Part shown: piece by piece, positions 1-9,483 of the stretch
Position numbering within the stretch: the first letter of the stretch is position 1
Layout: each line of letters starts with the position of its first letter
NCBI RefSeq assembly: GCF_030056705.1
Contig: NZ_JASHIC010000002.1
Location: 124,001-188,000 of the forward strand
Direction: 5' to 3'
Source: Flectobacillus longus
GTDB lineage: Bacteria > Bacteroidota > Bacteroidia > Cytophagales > Spirosomataceae
DNA: 64,000 nt
The notes under the pieces: model-generated
Seen by the model: only the letters and a program-made list of their open reading frames with translations
Told to the model about the DNA's origin: nothing
Databases searched by the model: none
Program-made: the position numbers and the translations under genes

Positions 1-1372
1 TCACCAATCTGTAAACACCTGTGCGGGCGTACTCTGTGTCTCTATTACTAGTAAGTGTAAAACCGTCTAATGTCCAATCAAAGGAAAAGTCTGCTGATGT
101 AGCTCCAGAAATACTTGGGGTAATGGTACCTGGCGATTTATCCTCACATATTGTTGTACCTAAAGATGGCGTTAAAGACAGTCCAACACCTCCATCGCCG
201 ATAACTCTGGTTAACAGAGAGGTCTCTCTAGGCTTACATGTAGCATTAGGGTCATTGATTTCAACTCTATAGTCACCAGTAACATCGTCGTTGATACGAA
301 GTTTGTTGGTGGTAGCATTAGGCAGAGGACTACCATTATAATACCATTGGTAGGTAGCATTGGGATTTGCCTGAGTTTCAAGCACTCGGTAACTTTTCTG
401 ACAGAGAGTTATGGTGTTTACATGAGCTGTATTGGTACTTCCTTCAATATAAATCCTTGGTCTTTCTACTTCTTTACAGTCTTTTACCAAAACATCATAC
501 TCTACTTGAGCTTGGCTAATGATGCGTCCACCAAGTTTCTGTGTAGCCATAATTTTCATGGCATATAATCCTTCTTTACTAGGCAGAAACTGTACCGTTC
601 CTGTATTGGATAATACAATAGGAATGCTTGATGCAATGGGTGACCTAGTTGAATATCCCGACATCCATGGTATTTCTTTGGGAGAAGCCAACTGAGGTAA
701 TACCAGAGGCGAACTCGGCGAACTTAAGCCTTTATACAGAGGCTCAAAATCATATTCTATACCGCCAGAGTTAATAACAGGTAGGTTCACAAAGCTGCTT
801 TGGTTTAAGCAATAAAAACTTCCTTGTGCTTTTTGAAATTCAGGGGTTTGTGAGATGCCATTGGTGAAGAAAAGATAAAGTAGTAAACTCGTACTGCTAG
901 GATTAGCAATATTGGTCAACTGACTACTTCTACAACAACGCTCCACAATGACGTAATAACCATCAGGATCTGACAGTTGGGTAAAATCTAGTGTGATATT
1001 TTTGCCCAGTACTAAGTCTTTTGACGCTAAGCTACCAATATTACAATTGTTGGGATAGCTCAAGTCAATACTAGTAGATGAACCTCCTGTAAAATCAATA
1101 ACTCCTGAAGCATCAATTTGTGCAGTAACATCCACATTATCTCTTTTCCGATATACCTTAGCTCTTAAATCTTTGGTGAGTATGCCAGATGCCAAATCTG
1201 CCTGATTGGTGGTATTGTGTAAAGAGATGTATAAATGAATGTTAAGTTGAAATTGATTAGTAGTTCCAGCAACTTTTGAAAGCTGCAAATACCCTCCCAC
1301 AAAAGGGTCTTGCGCAAACGTGTGTTGCATCGTAGTTAAACAAAGTAGGATGATTAATAAACGTAACCTCAT
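1..1372 (-). CDS. Secreted Ig-like repeat protein, N-terminal part (3' end beyond window edge)
   Basis: An open minus-strand frame starts at the ATG at 1372 and stays open for about 457 codons to the window edge, so the C-terminus is missing. It begins with a signal peptide (MRLRLLIILLCLTTMQHTFA). A first domain of roughly 180 residues follows, containing the motif VIVERCCRSS, then Ig/PKD-like segments such as CQKSYRVLETQANPNATYQW. The gene on its right has the same layout and the matching motif VVVEKCCRAN, so the two are paralogues. By that analogy the missing end probably carries a type B T9SS (gliding-motility-associated) sorting domain. The likely location is outer surface or secreted; the ligand is unknown. 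Family membership is an inference, but the frame and signal peptide are seen directly. Confidence 0.8.
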   Translation of the reverse strand, partial: MRLRLLIILLCLTTMQHTFAQDPFVGGYLQLSKVAGTTNQFQLNIHLYISLHNTTNQADLASGILTKDLRAKVYRKRDNVDVTAQIDASGVIDFTGGSSTSIDLSYPNNCNIGSLASKDLVLGKNITLDFTQLSDPDGYYVIVERCCRSSQLTNIANPSSTSLLLYLFFTNGISQTPEFQKAQGSFYCLNQSSFVNLPVINSGGIEYDFEPLYKGLSSPSSPLVLPQLASPKEIPWMSGYSTRSPIASSIPIVLSNTGTVQFLPSKEGLYAMKIMATQKLGGRIISQAQVEYDVLVKDCKEVERPRIYIEGSTNTAHVNTITLCQKSYRVLETQANPNATYQWYYNGSPLPNATTNKLRINDDVTGDYRVEINDPNATCKPRETSLLTRVIGDGGVGLSLTPSLGTTICEDKSPGTITPSISGATSADFSFDWTLDGFTLTSNRDTEYARTGVYRLV

Positions 1373-1847
1373 TGACAATTTGGTTTATTATAAGTAATAG
1401 TACGTTATTAGTTAAGTAATCGTGCAGAATAAGATTTAAGTTATGTGTTTAGGCACTAGGCAACAGGCACAAGGCACAGAGTGTTAAAATGTTTTTTATT
1501 ACCCACAGCCATGCTTTTTTCCAAAACCCACCGCCGAAAGCCGTTACCTGAAAGCCCCAAGCATAATCTTAAATTTTATTTTGCCCACTAACTTAATGGG
1601 GTATCTGTTATTGGAAAAGGCTCGTAATCAAAAAAACTTTTGTGCTACCGCCAGTTATCGAGTGATACACTCGACACTGATAGAATAAATCATATTTGAC
1701 ATCTTTTGAAATACGATCTAGCTAATAAACGAAAAAAGTGTATCCAATTGGATAAAAGGTGTTTGTAAAAATACATAAAAACCTTCTATCTTATTGAATA
1801 CACTTTTTTTCTTTGAAAACTATAGGGTAGTTTTCTGTTGAAAATGG
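1373..1847. other. Intergenic spacer between two secreted-protein genes
   Basis: No gene is seen here. The spacer holds a long terminator-like hairpin next to the right-hand gene (listed separately), a small palindrome TCGAGTG-ATA-CACTCGA at 1658-1674, and at 1571-1594 a 23-base stretch that recurs near 7039 in the opposite orientation (see the repeat entry). No clear TTTG/TAnnTTTG promoter was found for the leftward gene. Confidence 0.5.
1732..1810 (-). terminator. Long imperfect hairpin terminator of the 853-codon T9SS gene
   Basis: The arms AAAAAAGTGTAT and ATACACTTTTTTT close a stem of about 30 bp, interrupted by small mismatches (CAAT/ATTG, GATA/TATC, AAGGT/ACCTT) with a TGTA...TACA tip. 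It lies directly downstream of the minus-strand gene that ends at 1848 and finishes in a U-rich tract on that strand. Confidence 0.55.
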
Positions 1848-4331
1848 TTACTTTATTACGGTCAAATATCCTGTAAGCGTAGGCCAATCTTTTCGGATTT
1901 CGATAACATAATAATAGGTTGATGATTTTACTTCTTTATCATCTATAATTCCTTTGAAAGGATTACTTGCGTAGTCATTGGTAGTAAATACTTCGTTGCC
2001 CCAACGATTAAATAGCTTCACGGAAGCGTTGGGAAATGAGGTTGTGATGTCTGATAAATCCCAAAAATCATTGATTCCATCCTCGTTTGGCGTGAATGTG
2101 TTTACAATTTTTCCACTGACAAAAACCTTTACGATTTTTTCATCGGCACATTGGGTGGCATTATCGGTTACTTTCAACACATAATTGGTCGATTGGTTGG
2201 GCGTTGCCACAGTCACTGGCGTGTTTACCTCACTAAGTCCCGTAGCTGGTGACCACAGTAAAGTATAATCCGCAAGGTTGGTACTTGTTGCCAAACTACT
2301 GGTTAAAGTTGTGGATTCGCCCGCTTGAATAACCACATCAGGACTTAGTGTAAATACAGGTGCTGCGCCAATCTTGAGGTTAGCCGTAGCTTTGGATTGA
2401 CACCCAGCATTAGCGCCAAAGGTGTAAGTAATGTCATACGAACCAGCTCCGTAGGTAGTAGGATTGATGGTTTTACTGGTCAAAGTTGTTCCTCTTGAGT
2501 CTTTAAAAACTCCTCCAGAGTTGTAGGGACTAACAAATTTCGTTAAATCAATCGTTGCAGTAGTTGGCAAACAAATAGGGTCTAATTTGAAGGTGACAGG
2601 TATTGAAGCTGTACCTGTGACGGTGATGTCGCTTGTTTTGGTACAACCTGATACTGTTGAGACCTTTAATTGAAAAGTATTTGTGCCTAAATCTTTTACT
2701 TTGATAGAATTACTTTTTTCATTGGGCATAATGGTATTATTCTTACTCCAAACGTAATCAAAATCTGAGCTATTGAGAGCACTTATTACAAAATCATCCG
2801 AATCACAATAATCAGTCAAACCGCTATTAGTAGTGAGTGTGGCGTTTGGTTGAGTAGGATAATCAATTGTTTTTTTCAGAATATAGGTACAATTATTTGC
2901 ACTTGTGGCTGCATTTCTCAATGTAACAGTATATTCAATTTTTTGAGCCTGAGTAGGGAGTGGGAATTCATCTACAGCGAAATTAGTAATATCAGATTGA
3001 ATACCATTAAACGTTTTTGTTTGCTTTACACCATCTATATACCATGTATAAAGAAAATCAGTTTCTTGGAAAGTAGAACCAGGAGGGTTTTCTTTCACAT
3101 TTAAGAGAAACTTTGTGCAAGCATCACGATATACATGACTTAGGTATAAATCCAACCCTGGTCTTTCTGTCAAGGTAACATTCGAAGAGGCTTTAGGAAG
3201 TCCACAGCCATTTTTGGCTGATACCAAAACGGTATATGTCCCAGCGCCTTCAGCTTTTACCTTGGAATCTGTAGCACCAGCGATATTTAAGCCATCTTTT
3301 TGCCATTGATAAGTATAATTGCTACTGGCTGTAGTCGATAAGTCGACATAACCATTTTTACAAACGGTTCCTGTACTAATAGGACTTCCCGAAGCATCGC
3401 TAATTACAGGCGTGGCAGATACCGTTGCTGAACAATCTATAACCTTTAATACAAAATCTCTACGGGTTTTGCCAATTGTTACACCATTCCTTTTTTCTGT
3501 AACTTCAACACAAAACAAATATGTGCCTACTGTACTGGCTGTAACCGATAATATACCAGAAGCATTAACACTCAAAGCAGGACTCCCTGGGATTTGTGCG
3601 GATGCACTGCTTCCACCTGCCCAGCTTACAGTTGCGTAACTGCCCGAACCTGTTGGGGTAGGGTTGCTATTGGAGCTTGTCGATGAGCCTTTGTAAGGTG
3701 TTACCAAGGCGTAAGATAGTTGGTCGTTATCACGATCAGTTGCCCCAAAGTCATAGCTAAACGCTTGCCCTTTGCAGATATACGCACCTGTGATGGCATG
3801 AAATTCGGGAGAGGAATTATAAAACTCATTACTAGACTGCTTGAGTGCAGGAAACTCCAAATAAAATAATGCTCCTGTCGATGTCGGACTGCTAATATTG
3901 GTTACGTTGGCTCTACAGCATTTTTCTACAACCACATAGTATCCGCTAGCATCAGCATAGTCGGCTGAAGACACCACAAAGTCGCCTTCGTAGTCTACTT
4001 GCAAAATGCCAAGTTGCTGACTATTAGCACAATCTTGATTGTTGAAAGACACTTCTTTTCCTGTGAGCGAGGAAGCCTTGAGTGTAAGCGAAGCCTTGAG
4101 TGTGTTATTACTTTTCTGAAAAATACCTACCTTAAGATTATCATCACTACTTGTTGGCGCGCCACCAGATTTGTCATAATACACATGAAGTAATAGACGG
4201 AATTTTCCATTTGTAGTGCTACTTCTGCTGATTAGTTCTAAATTACCACCCAACACTGAAGCTGCGTGTACATAATTTGAAATAATCATACATAAACAAA
4301 AGCTTAAACACCTGAAAATGTGCTTTATCAT
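1848..4331 (-). CDS. Secreted Ig/PKD-like protein with type B T9SS (gliding motility-associated) C-terminal domain
   Basis: About 827 residues from the ATG at 4331, chosen because the signal peptide MIKHIFRCLSFCLCMIISNY starts there; a longer frame upstream to 4409 has no such start. Order: signal peptide, a first domain with the CCR motif (VVVEKCCRAN), a cadherin/PKD-like segment (FDFGATDRDNDQLSYAL type), several Ig-like domains with paired Cys, and a C-terminal domain containing FTPNEDGINDFWDLSD and FNRWGNEVF. This last domain is the type B T9SS sorting signal shared with gliding-motility adhesins. T9SS cargo is exported through the outer membrane; the ligand is unknown. It is a neighbour and paralogue of the truncated gene on its left. 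Family call is firm; an adhesin role is inferred. Confidence 0.88.
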   Translation of the reverse strand: MIKHIFRCLSFCLCMIISNYVHAASVLGGNLELISRSSTTNGKFRLLLHVYYDKSGGAPTSSDDNLKVGIFQKSNNTLKASLTLKASSLTGKEVSFNNQDCANSQQLGILQVDYEGDFVVSSADYADASGYYVVVEKCCRANVTNISSPTSTGALFYLEFPALKQSSNEFYNSSPEFHAITGAYICKGQAFSYDFGATDRDNDQLSYALVTPYKGSSTSSNSNPTPTGSGSYATVSWAGGSSASAQIPGSPALSVNASGILSVTASTVGTYLFCVEVTEKRNGVTIGKTRRDFVLKVIDCSATVSATPVISDASGSPISTGTVCKNGYVDLSTTASSNYTYQWQKDGLNIAGATDSKVKAEGAGTYTVLVSAKNGCGLPKASSNVTLTERPGLDLYLSHVYRDACTKFLLNVKENPPGSTFQETDFLYTWYIDGVKQTKTFNGIQSDITNFAVDEFPLPTQAQKIEYTVTLRNAATSANNCTYILKKTIDYPTQPNATLTTNSGLTDYCDSDDFVISALNSSDFDYVWSKNNTIMPNEKSNSIKVKDLGTNTFQLKVSTVSGCTKTSDITVTGTASIPVTFKLDPICLPTTATIDLTKFVSPYNSGGVFKDSRGTTLTSKTINPTTYGAGSYDITYTFGANAGCQSKATANLKIGAAPVFTLSPDVVIQAGESTTLTSSLATSTNLADYTLLWSPATGLSEVNTPVTVATPNQSTNYVLKVTDNATQCADEKIVKVFVSGKIVNTFTPNEDGINDFWDLSDITTSFPNASVKLFNRWGNEVFTTNDYASNPFKGIIDDKEVKSSTYYYVIEIRKDWPTLTGYLTVIK

Positions 4332-4853
4332 TTGAAATAAGGGCTTATAGTGTTGTGTTACATTAAGCGGATTCACTGAAGCTGGCGGGCCTTGAAGGAT
4401 TTCCAGCAATAATTGTGCTAGAACAACTATTTTATACTTGTTGACGATAGAAACTATAAAGTAATTGAAGATAAAAAGGTAGATGGGAGAACGGATTGTT
4501 TACCACAAAACTCTTAAAATATGGAGCAAATTAGTAAATGAATGTTTTTGTAAATATAATCTATCCAGTGACAGAAATTGGCTTCAATGGTATTGATATT
4601 GCTCTTTTGTAAATGATTAATAGTCAGATATAAAAGGGTGTTTATAACTTTTTCAGATAGTTACTTGTTAAAAACTAACCATACTAAATTTACAAAATAT
4701 TTAGGAATATAAAAAGCGTTCAATGACTGTTTCGCATGAAAGATATGTGAGAAGAAGTTAAATTTGTAAATATTTTACATCGCATTTACCTGAGACCCAA
4801 TTGACGAAAGTTCAAAGCGTGAGGCTAAGCCTTTGTCACTTAAAAATAACAAC
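4332..4853. other. Divergent intergenic region, T9SS gene / recG
   Basis: AT-rich spacer between divergently transcribed genes. A TAnnTTTG-type -7 box (TAAATTTG, 4759-4766) faces recG, with only a weak TTTC at 4730-4733 as a possible -33 element. No other structure or small gene is supported. Confidence 0.4.
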
Positions 4854-6950
4854 ATGCAAAACGATTTTTTTGAAACTAGAATTGAGTTACTCCGAAACGT
4901 TGGCCCACAGCGCGGACAATTACTCAATACAGAGTTGCAGATTTTTACTTTTGGGGATTTGATTCAGTATTATCCATTTCGATATGAAGACCGAACGCAG
5001 TTTCACTATATATCAGAATTGACTGAGGATATGGAATATGCCCAAATCAAAGGTCGTTTGCGCACGCTTGAGAAGGTGGGAGAGGGTTTCAAACAAAGAT
5101 TGACAGGGACTTTTACCGACGGGACAGGTTCAATGGAATTGACTTGGTTTCAGGGAATTACTTGGCTCGAAAAGCATCTTCGTATGGGAGCTGAATATGT
5201 GCTATTTGGTAAACCATCCTTTTTTCAGGGACGCCCACAAATGCAACATCCTGAACTGGAATTGCTCAATGGGACTAATGAAAAAGGAGGCTATTACCAA
5301 CCCGTTTATAGTGTTACCGAAAAACTTCGCAAAAAGTACATCGAATCCAAACAAATTGCTTTGATGCAAAGGGCTTTGTTGGAAAAAGCCTATCCTCTGA
5401 TTCGAGAAAATTTACCTACGTTTTTGCTGCAAAAATATCGTTTGGTTGCCAAGCGAGACGCCATTTATAATATTCACCTGCCACACTCTGATCAGTGGCT
5501 TCATCAGGCTCGTCGACGCTTGAAGTTTGAAGAATTATTTTATAATCAACTTCGCTTAATCAAACAAAAAGTGCTACGCCGAGTTGATTATGAAGGTCAG
5601 ATATTCAAAAGTGCAGCTTTACTAAAAACTTTTTACGATGAGTACCTTCCCTTTCCGTTGACAAATGCACAAAAGCGAGTAATTAAAGAAATCTTCGCTG
5701 ATATGCGCATGGGGCGACAAATGAACCGCCTTTTGCAAGGAGATGTAGGTTCGGGCAAAACCATCGTGGCTTTTATATGTATGTTGTTGGCAATCGACAA
5801 TGGTGCGCAGGCTTGTTTGATGGCGCCCACCGAAATTTTGGCCGATCAACATTATCAAGGTTTGAAGGAATTTGCCGAACTGTTAGGAATAAGAATCGAA
5901 AAACTTACTGGTTCGACCAAGAAAAAAGCTCGTACGCTCATTCATGAAGGGTTATTGGATGGCTCTGTAAAAATCATCGTTGGAACGCACGCTTTGTTGG
6001 AGGATATAGTGCAGTTCCAAAATTTAGGACTTTGTGTAATTGATGAACAGCACCGTTTTGGTGTAGCACAGCGAGCTAAACTTTGGGAGAAAAACAAATA
6101 TATGCACCCGCATATCTTGGTTATGACGGCCACGCCTATTCCAAGAACCTTGGCAATGACGCTCTACGGGGATTTGGATGTTTCGGTGATAGATGAACTT
6201 CCTAAAGGTCGTAAACCTATTAAAACCGTTCATCGGTACGATTCTCATCGTCTCAATGTTTTCGGTTTTATGCGTGATGAAATCCAGAAAGGGCGACAGG
6301 TTTATGTAGTTTATCCTTTGATTGAAGAATCCGAAAAGTTGGATTATAAAGACTTGATGGATGGCTATGAAAGTATAGTGAGAGCTTTTCCAGAATATCA
6401 GGTAAGTATTGTGCATGGAAAAATGAAGCCTGCCGACAAGGATTTTGAAATGCAAAGGTTCGTAAAAGCCGAAACTCAAATTATGGTTGCAACCACAGTA
6501 ATTGAAGTAGGTGTGAATGTGCCTAATGCTTCAGTTATGGTGATTGAAAGTGCCGAAAAGTTTGGATTAGCACAGTTGCATCAGCTAAGAGGAAGGGTAG
6601 GGCGGGGTGCCGAACAAAGTTTTTGTATTTTGATGACCGATTTCAAATTGTCCAAAGATAGTCGTACTCGTATCGAAACGATGGTACGCACCACCGACGG
6701 TTTCGAAATAGCCGATGTAGACTTACAGTTGAGAGGTCCTGGTGATATTTCAGGTACACAACAAAGTGGTATTATCGATTTACAAATTGCAGATTTGGCG
6801 AAAGATGGCGAAATACTGAAAGTAGCAAGAGAGTGCGCCCAAGCCATTTTAGAAGCCGATCCCAATTTGAGCGCAGAAGAACATTCAATGATTCGTGAGC
6901 AAATAGATTCGCTAAAAACGAATCAAAGTAACTGGTCGAGAATTAGTTAA
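4854..6950 (+). CDS. recG: ATP-dependent DNA helicase RecG
   Basis: 698 residues, the usual RecG length. RecG is a monomeric double-strand DNA translocase that remodels stalled replication forks and Holliday junctions. Seen: an N-terminal wedge/OB region (LIQYYPFRYEDRTQF is a typical RecG start), Walker A GDVGSGKT, DEQHRFG (motif II, DEQH), TATPIPRTLA (motif III), and the C-terminal QLRGRVGRG (motif VI) followed by the TRG-type segment DLQLRGPGDISGTQQSG. The ATG at 4854 is preferred over an in-frame TTG at 4833 because family homology begins just after MQNDFFE. It stands alone, followed by a spacer with an inverted repeat element. Identification is secure. Confidence 0.97.
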   Translation: MQNDFFETRIELLRNVGPQRGQLLNTELQIFTFGDLIQYYPFRYEDRTQFHYISELTEDMEYAQIKGRLRTLEKVGEGFKQRLTGTFTDGTGSMELTWFQGITWLEKHLRMGAEYVLFGKPSFFQGRPQMQHPELELLNGTNEKGGYYQPVYSVTEKLRKKYIESKQIALMQRALLEKAYPLIRENLPTFLLQKYRLVAKRDAIYNIHLPHSDQWLHQARRRLKFEELFYNQLRLIKQKVLRRVDYEGQIFKSAALLKTFYDEYLPFPLTNAQKRVIKEIFADMRMGRQMNRLLQGDVGSGKTIVAFICMLLAIDNGAQACLMAPTEILADQHYQGLKEFAELLGIRIEKLTGSTKKKARTLIHEGLLDGSVKIIVGTHALLEDIVQFQNLGLCVIDEQHRFGVAQRAKLWEKNKYMHPHILVMTATPIPRTLAMTLYGDLDVSVIDELPKGRKPIKTVHRYDSHRLNVFGFMRDEIQKGRQVYVVYPLIEESEKLDYKDLMDGYESIVRAFPEYQVSIVHGKMKPADKDFEMQRFVKAETQIMVATTVIEVGVNVPNASVMVIESAEKFGLAQLHQLRGRVGRGAEQSFCILMTDFKLSKDSRTRIETMVRTTDGFEIADVDLQLRGPGDISGTQQSGIIDLQIADLAKDGEILKVARECAQAILEADPNLSAEEHSMIREQIDSLKTNQSNWSRIS

Positions 6951-7038
6951 ATTTATATTAAGCGTAGAAAAATGTATAGGAGCTTAGGATAAATCCTTAT
7001 ATTTGACTAAAGCAATCTAAATAACCCCCTTTTCTCGT

Positions 7039-7203
7039 AAGTTAATGGGCAAAATAAAATTAATTTTACCCGCAACAGGCATTAAGCTATATGCCATAAG
7101 CAAAAAGTATTTCTAACAAAATCATGAATACAATTTTTGCCTAATGCCTACGGCTTATAGCCTAGAGCGTATTAATGCAATTTTATTTTGCATTAATGCT
7201 TAA
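7039..7203. repeat. MITE-like element with imperfect terminal inverted repeats
   Basis: The left end AAGTTAATGGGCAAAATAAA (7039-) and the right end, read on the minus strand as GCATTAATGCAAAATAAAAT (7203 leftwards), are imperfect inverted repeats. Between them lie further inverted segments (GCAAAAAgTATT / AATACaaTTTTTGC). A near-identical copy of the left end, with AGTGGG in place of AATGGG, lies at 1571-1594 in inverse orientation. There is no coding capacity. A non-autonomous miniature element is an inference; a simple folded spacer remains possible. Confidence 0.35.
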
Positions 7204-7263
7204 GTAATTATATAATAAAATTTAAAATCAGCAATCCCAAATCTACAATCGTAAAAGTTTGTC

Positions 7264-8043
7264 ATGAATAATTCAATCAATAAAATCCAAGAAGCAATAG
7301 CCCCTTTGAGAGAGGCATTGACCGATCACTCAGTATATCATCAAATCAATCAAATCGAACATTTGCAGCTTTTTATGCAAGACCATATTTTTGCGGTATG
7401 GGATTTTATGTCGATTCTCAAAGCTCTTCAGCGTAACCTCACTTGTGTCGAAGTACCTTGGGTTCCTGTAGGTAGCGCCGAAACGCGTTATTTAATTAAC
7501 GAAATTGTCAATGGCGAAGAAAGTGATGTTGACGAAGAAGGCGTTCGTATGAGCCATTTTGAGTTATATCTGGATGCCATGAGACAATCAGGCGCAGACT
7601 TATCTCAAATCGAGCAGTTTTTGGCGTTATTGTCACAAAAAACAAGTGTTTCAGAAGCATTGGATATGGTAGGGGTAAGTCAAAGTGTAAAGGATTTTGT
7701 CAATTTTACATTTGAAGTAATTGCTACCAACCAGCCACATATTCAAGCCGCTGTATTTACATTTGGTCGTGAAGATTTGATTCCAGACATGTTTATTGCC
7801 ATGGTAAAAGACCTTCATGCCGAAATGCCTGAGCGTATTGCCAAGTTTAGATATTACCTAGAGCGCCATATCGAAGTAGATGGCGATCACCATAGTCATT
7901 TGGCTATACAGATGGTAACAGAACTTTGCGGAACAGATGAAACAAAATGGCAAGAAGCACTAACCTATTCGGAGAGAGCTTTACAGATGCGAAAAGTACT
8001 TTGGGACGGAGTAGAGGCTAAAGTGCAAGCCGTTGAGGTATAG
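7264..8043 (+). CDS. DUF3050 domain protein (heme-oxygenase-like fold family)
   Basis: 259 residues, full length for the DUF3050 family. Recognised by the N-terminal block MQDHIFAVWDFMSILKALQR, then VPWVPVGSAETRYLINEIV, and by the histidine-rich helix RHIEVDGDHHSHLA near residues 195-210. Histidines at H55 (QDHIFAVWDF) and in the HHSH block are candidate metal or heme-oxygenase-fold ligands. No biochemical function is established to my knowledge; members are related in fold to TenA/heme-oxygenase-like diiron proteins. The protein has no signal peptide and should be cytosolic. It stands alone between recG and adk, with its own hairpin terminator after it. Confidence 0.8.
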   Translation: MNNSINKIQEAIAPLREALTDHSVYHQINQIEHLQLFMQDHIFAVWDFMSILKALQRNLTCVEVPWVPVGSAETRYLINEIVNGEESDVDEEGVRMSHFELYLDAMRQSGADLSQIEQFLALLSQKTSVSEALDMVGVSQSVKDFVNFTFEVIATNQPHIQAAVFTFGREDLIPDMFIAMVKDLHAEMPERIAKFRYYLERHIEVDGDHHSHLAIQMVTELCGTDETKWQEALTYSERALQMRKVLWDGVEAKVQAVEV

Positions 8044-8153
8044 GAATTAAGCAAAGAATCAATCGCATTGAGTATTCTTTAAATAAAACTGCGATTTTTA
8101 AGAAAATCTCCATATTGGTAGAATCCATTTTTTTAGATAGTCAATAAGTTGAT

Positions 8154-8200
8154 AAAAAGCGGAAAGCCCTGTATAACAAGGTTTTCCGCTTTTTGTTTTT
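8154..8200 (+). terminator. Rho-independent terminator after the DUF3050 gene
   Basis: AAAAAGCGGAAA and TTTCCGCTTTTT form a GC-containing stem around CCCTGTATAACAAGG and are followed by GTTTTT. The remaining bases to adk (8201-8378) hold a -7 type box TAAATTTG at 8319-8326, without a clear -33 TTTG. Confidence 0.8.
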
Positions 8201-8378
8201 GAGATATTTCAAAAAAATATCAAAAGGCAGTTTTCAAGATACCTGATTCTAGGAAATGTAAAATAATTCCTTTTGCTAAATAATTAGTAGATAGGACGGT
8301 AATTCAAAGTGCTTCTTGTAAATTTGCAACTCTTATAACAAAACACAATTTTCAATTCACAAAACAACGTTTAAACCA

Positions 8379-8951
8379 ATGTTAAATCTCGTCTTGTTTG
8401 GACCTCCGGGGGCAGGTAAAGGAACACAGTCAGCCAAATTGATTGAAAAATACAATTTAGTACACATTTCTACGGGCGATATGTTCCGTGGGCATATTGC
8501 CAACGATACTGAGCTTGGTAAGCGTGTAAAACAAATTCTTGCAGATGGACTTTTAGTTCCAGATTCGATTACTATCGAAATGTTGGAAGAAGAAGTAAAA
8601 AATAATCCACAAGCAGAAGGATTTATTTTTGATGGATTTCCAAGAACAGTTCCTCAGGCTGAAGCTTTAGATGCTTTCTTAGTGAAAAACGGACAAAGTA
8701 TCAACGGCGTTGTTCAGTTGGACGTAACAGAAGACGAAATCAAAACTCGTATCGCTGAACGCCAAAAAGTAAGCGGACGTGCAGACGACGATGCAGATAA
8801 ACTTTTGAAAAGAATTGATGAATATTTCTCAAAAACAATTCACGTATTGCCATACTACGAAGCACAAGGTAAAGTGAGTAAAGTAGATGGTATCGGTGCT
8901 ATTGAAGAAATTTTTCAAAATATTTGTAGTGCAATCGATGCAGTAAAATAG
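8379..8951 (+). CDS. adk: Adenylate kinase
   Basis: 190 residues. Catalyses ATP + AMP = 2 ADP in the cytosol. The P-loop FGPPGAGKGTQ lies at residues 6-16, AMP-binding STGDMFR at about 31, and DGFPRT at about 85. The LID is the short form (ERQKVSGRADDDADK) without the zinc-binding cysteines of longer bacterial enzymes, which matches other Bacteroidota. Start is the ATG at 8379. A TAAATTTG -7 promoter box sits about 55 bases upstream. It is followed by a hairpin terminator, so the gene looks monocistronic. Confidence 0.97.
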   Translation: MLNLVLFGPPGAGKGTQSAKLIEKYNLVHISTGDMFRGHIANDTELGKRVKQILADGLLVPDSITIEMLEEEVKNNPQAEGFIFDGFPRTVPQAEALDAFLVKNGQSINGVVQLDVTEDEIKTRIAERQKVSGRADDDADKLLKRIDEYFSKTIHVLPYYEAQGKVSKVDGIGAIEEIFQNICSAIDAVK

Positions 8952-8995
8952 TTAACTATTTGTAACTACTCACGCATCGTTTACCACTTATACAG

Positions 8996-9043
8996 CTAGG
9001 CTTTGGACAAATCAAATCATCGATTCCTTTGTCTAAAGCCTAG
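8996..9043 (+). terminator. Inverted repeat terminator after adk
   Basis: CTAGGCTTTGGACAAA pairs with TTTGTCTAAAGCCTAG (16 bp with one G-T pair), followed by TTTATTAT. Position immediately after adk supports termination. Confidence 0.65.
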
Positions 9044-9163
9044 TTTATTATAACCCAGTAGACCCAAGGGTAAAATAGTAGAACTGCTTTACGGAATAGC
9101 GTAATTTGCTATCCTGATTAATTAGTTATTTACTTCCTTATAGGTCAATGCCTTAGAATTGCT

Positions 9164-9270
9164 TATTTTTGCAAAAGGATACAATAGAAGCTGCCAATTC
9201 TTATTCAATCTTGCTGAAAATATGTTCATAGCCAGTGGCTATTGGCTTTCAGCTAGGTCAAAAACCTAAC
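9164..9270 (+). promoter_or_regulatory. Candidate obg promoter box and structured 5' leader
   Basis: In the 532-base spacer before obg a -7 type box TATTTTTG (9164-9171) is followed by a hairpin with outer stem GCTGAAA / TTTCAGC (9213-9219, 9247-9253), inner stem ATAGCC-AGT-GGCTAT (9228-9242), and a small stem TAGGT / ACCTA (9254-9268). No good -33 TTTG is seen. The rest of the spacer to 9483 holds nothing recognisable. A leader role is an inference. Confidence 0.3.
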
Positions 9271-9483
9271 CCCAAGTTTTATAGGAGATATTCTGTCAAT
9301 AAAGTTGAAATGTTGAATAAGACTTTATCATGACAAATTCCCTCATTGAACTATCAAATAGCAGAAGGGGTTTTCTAAAGACTGATGACTCCTGACCACT
9401 CTGCTTGAAAATCTCAATAAATAGTATTTAATCATTACAATTGGCCACAATCATGGGCCCTTTATAAATCTCAATTAGTAATT

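Noticed and set aside
21-272. Small plus-strand open frames opposite the left-edge secreted protein
   Set aside because: They overlap a long minus-strand frame with a signal peptide and domain pattern, and show no protein-family character.
4833-4853. TTG start for recG adding seven residues
   Set aside because: The added residues have no RecG similarity; the ATG at 4854 matches the family start.
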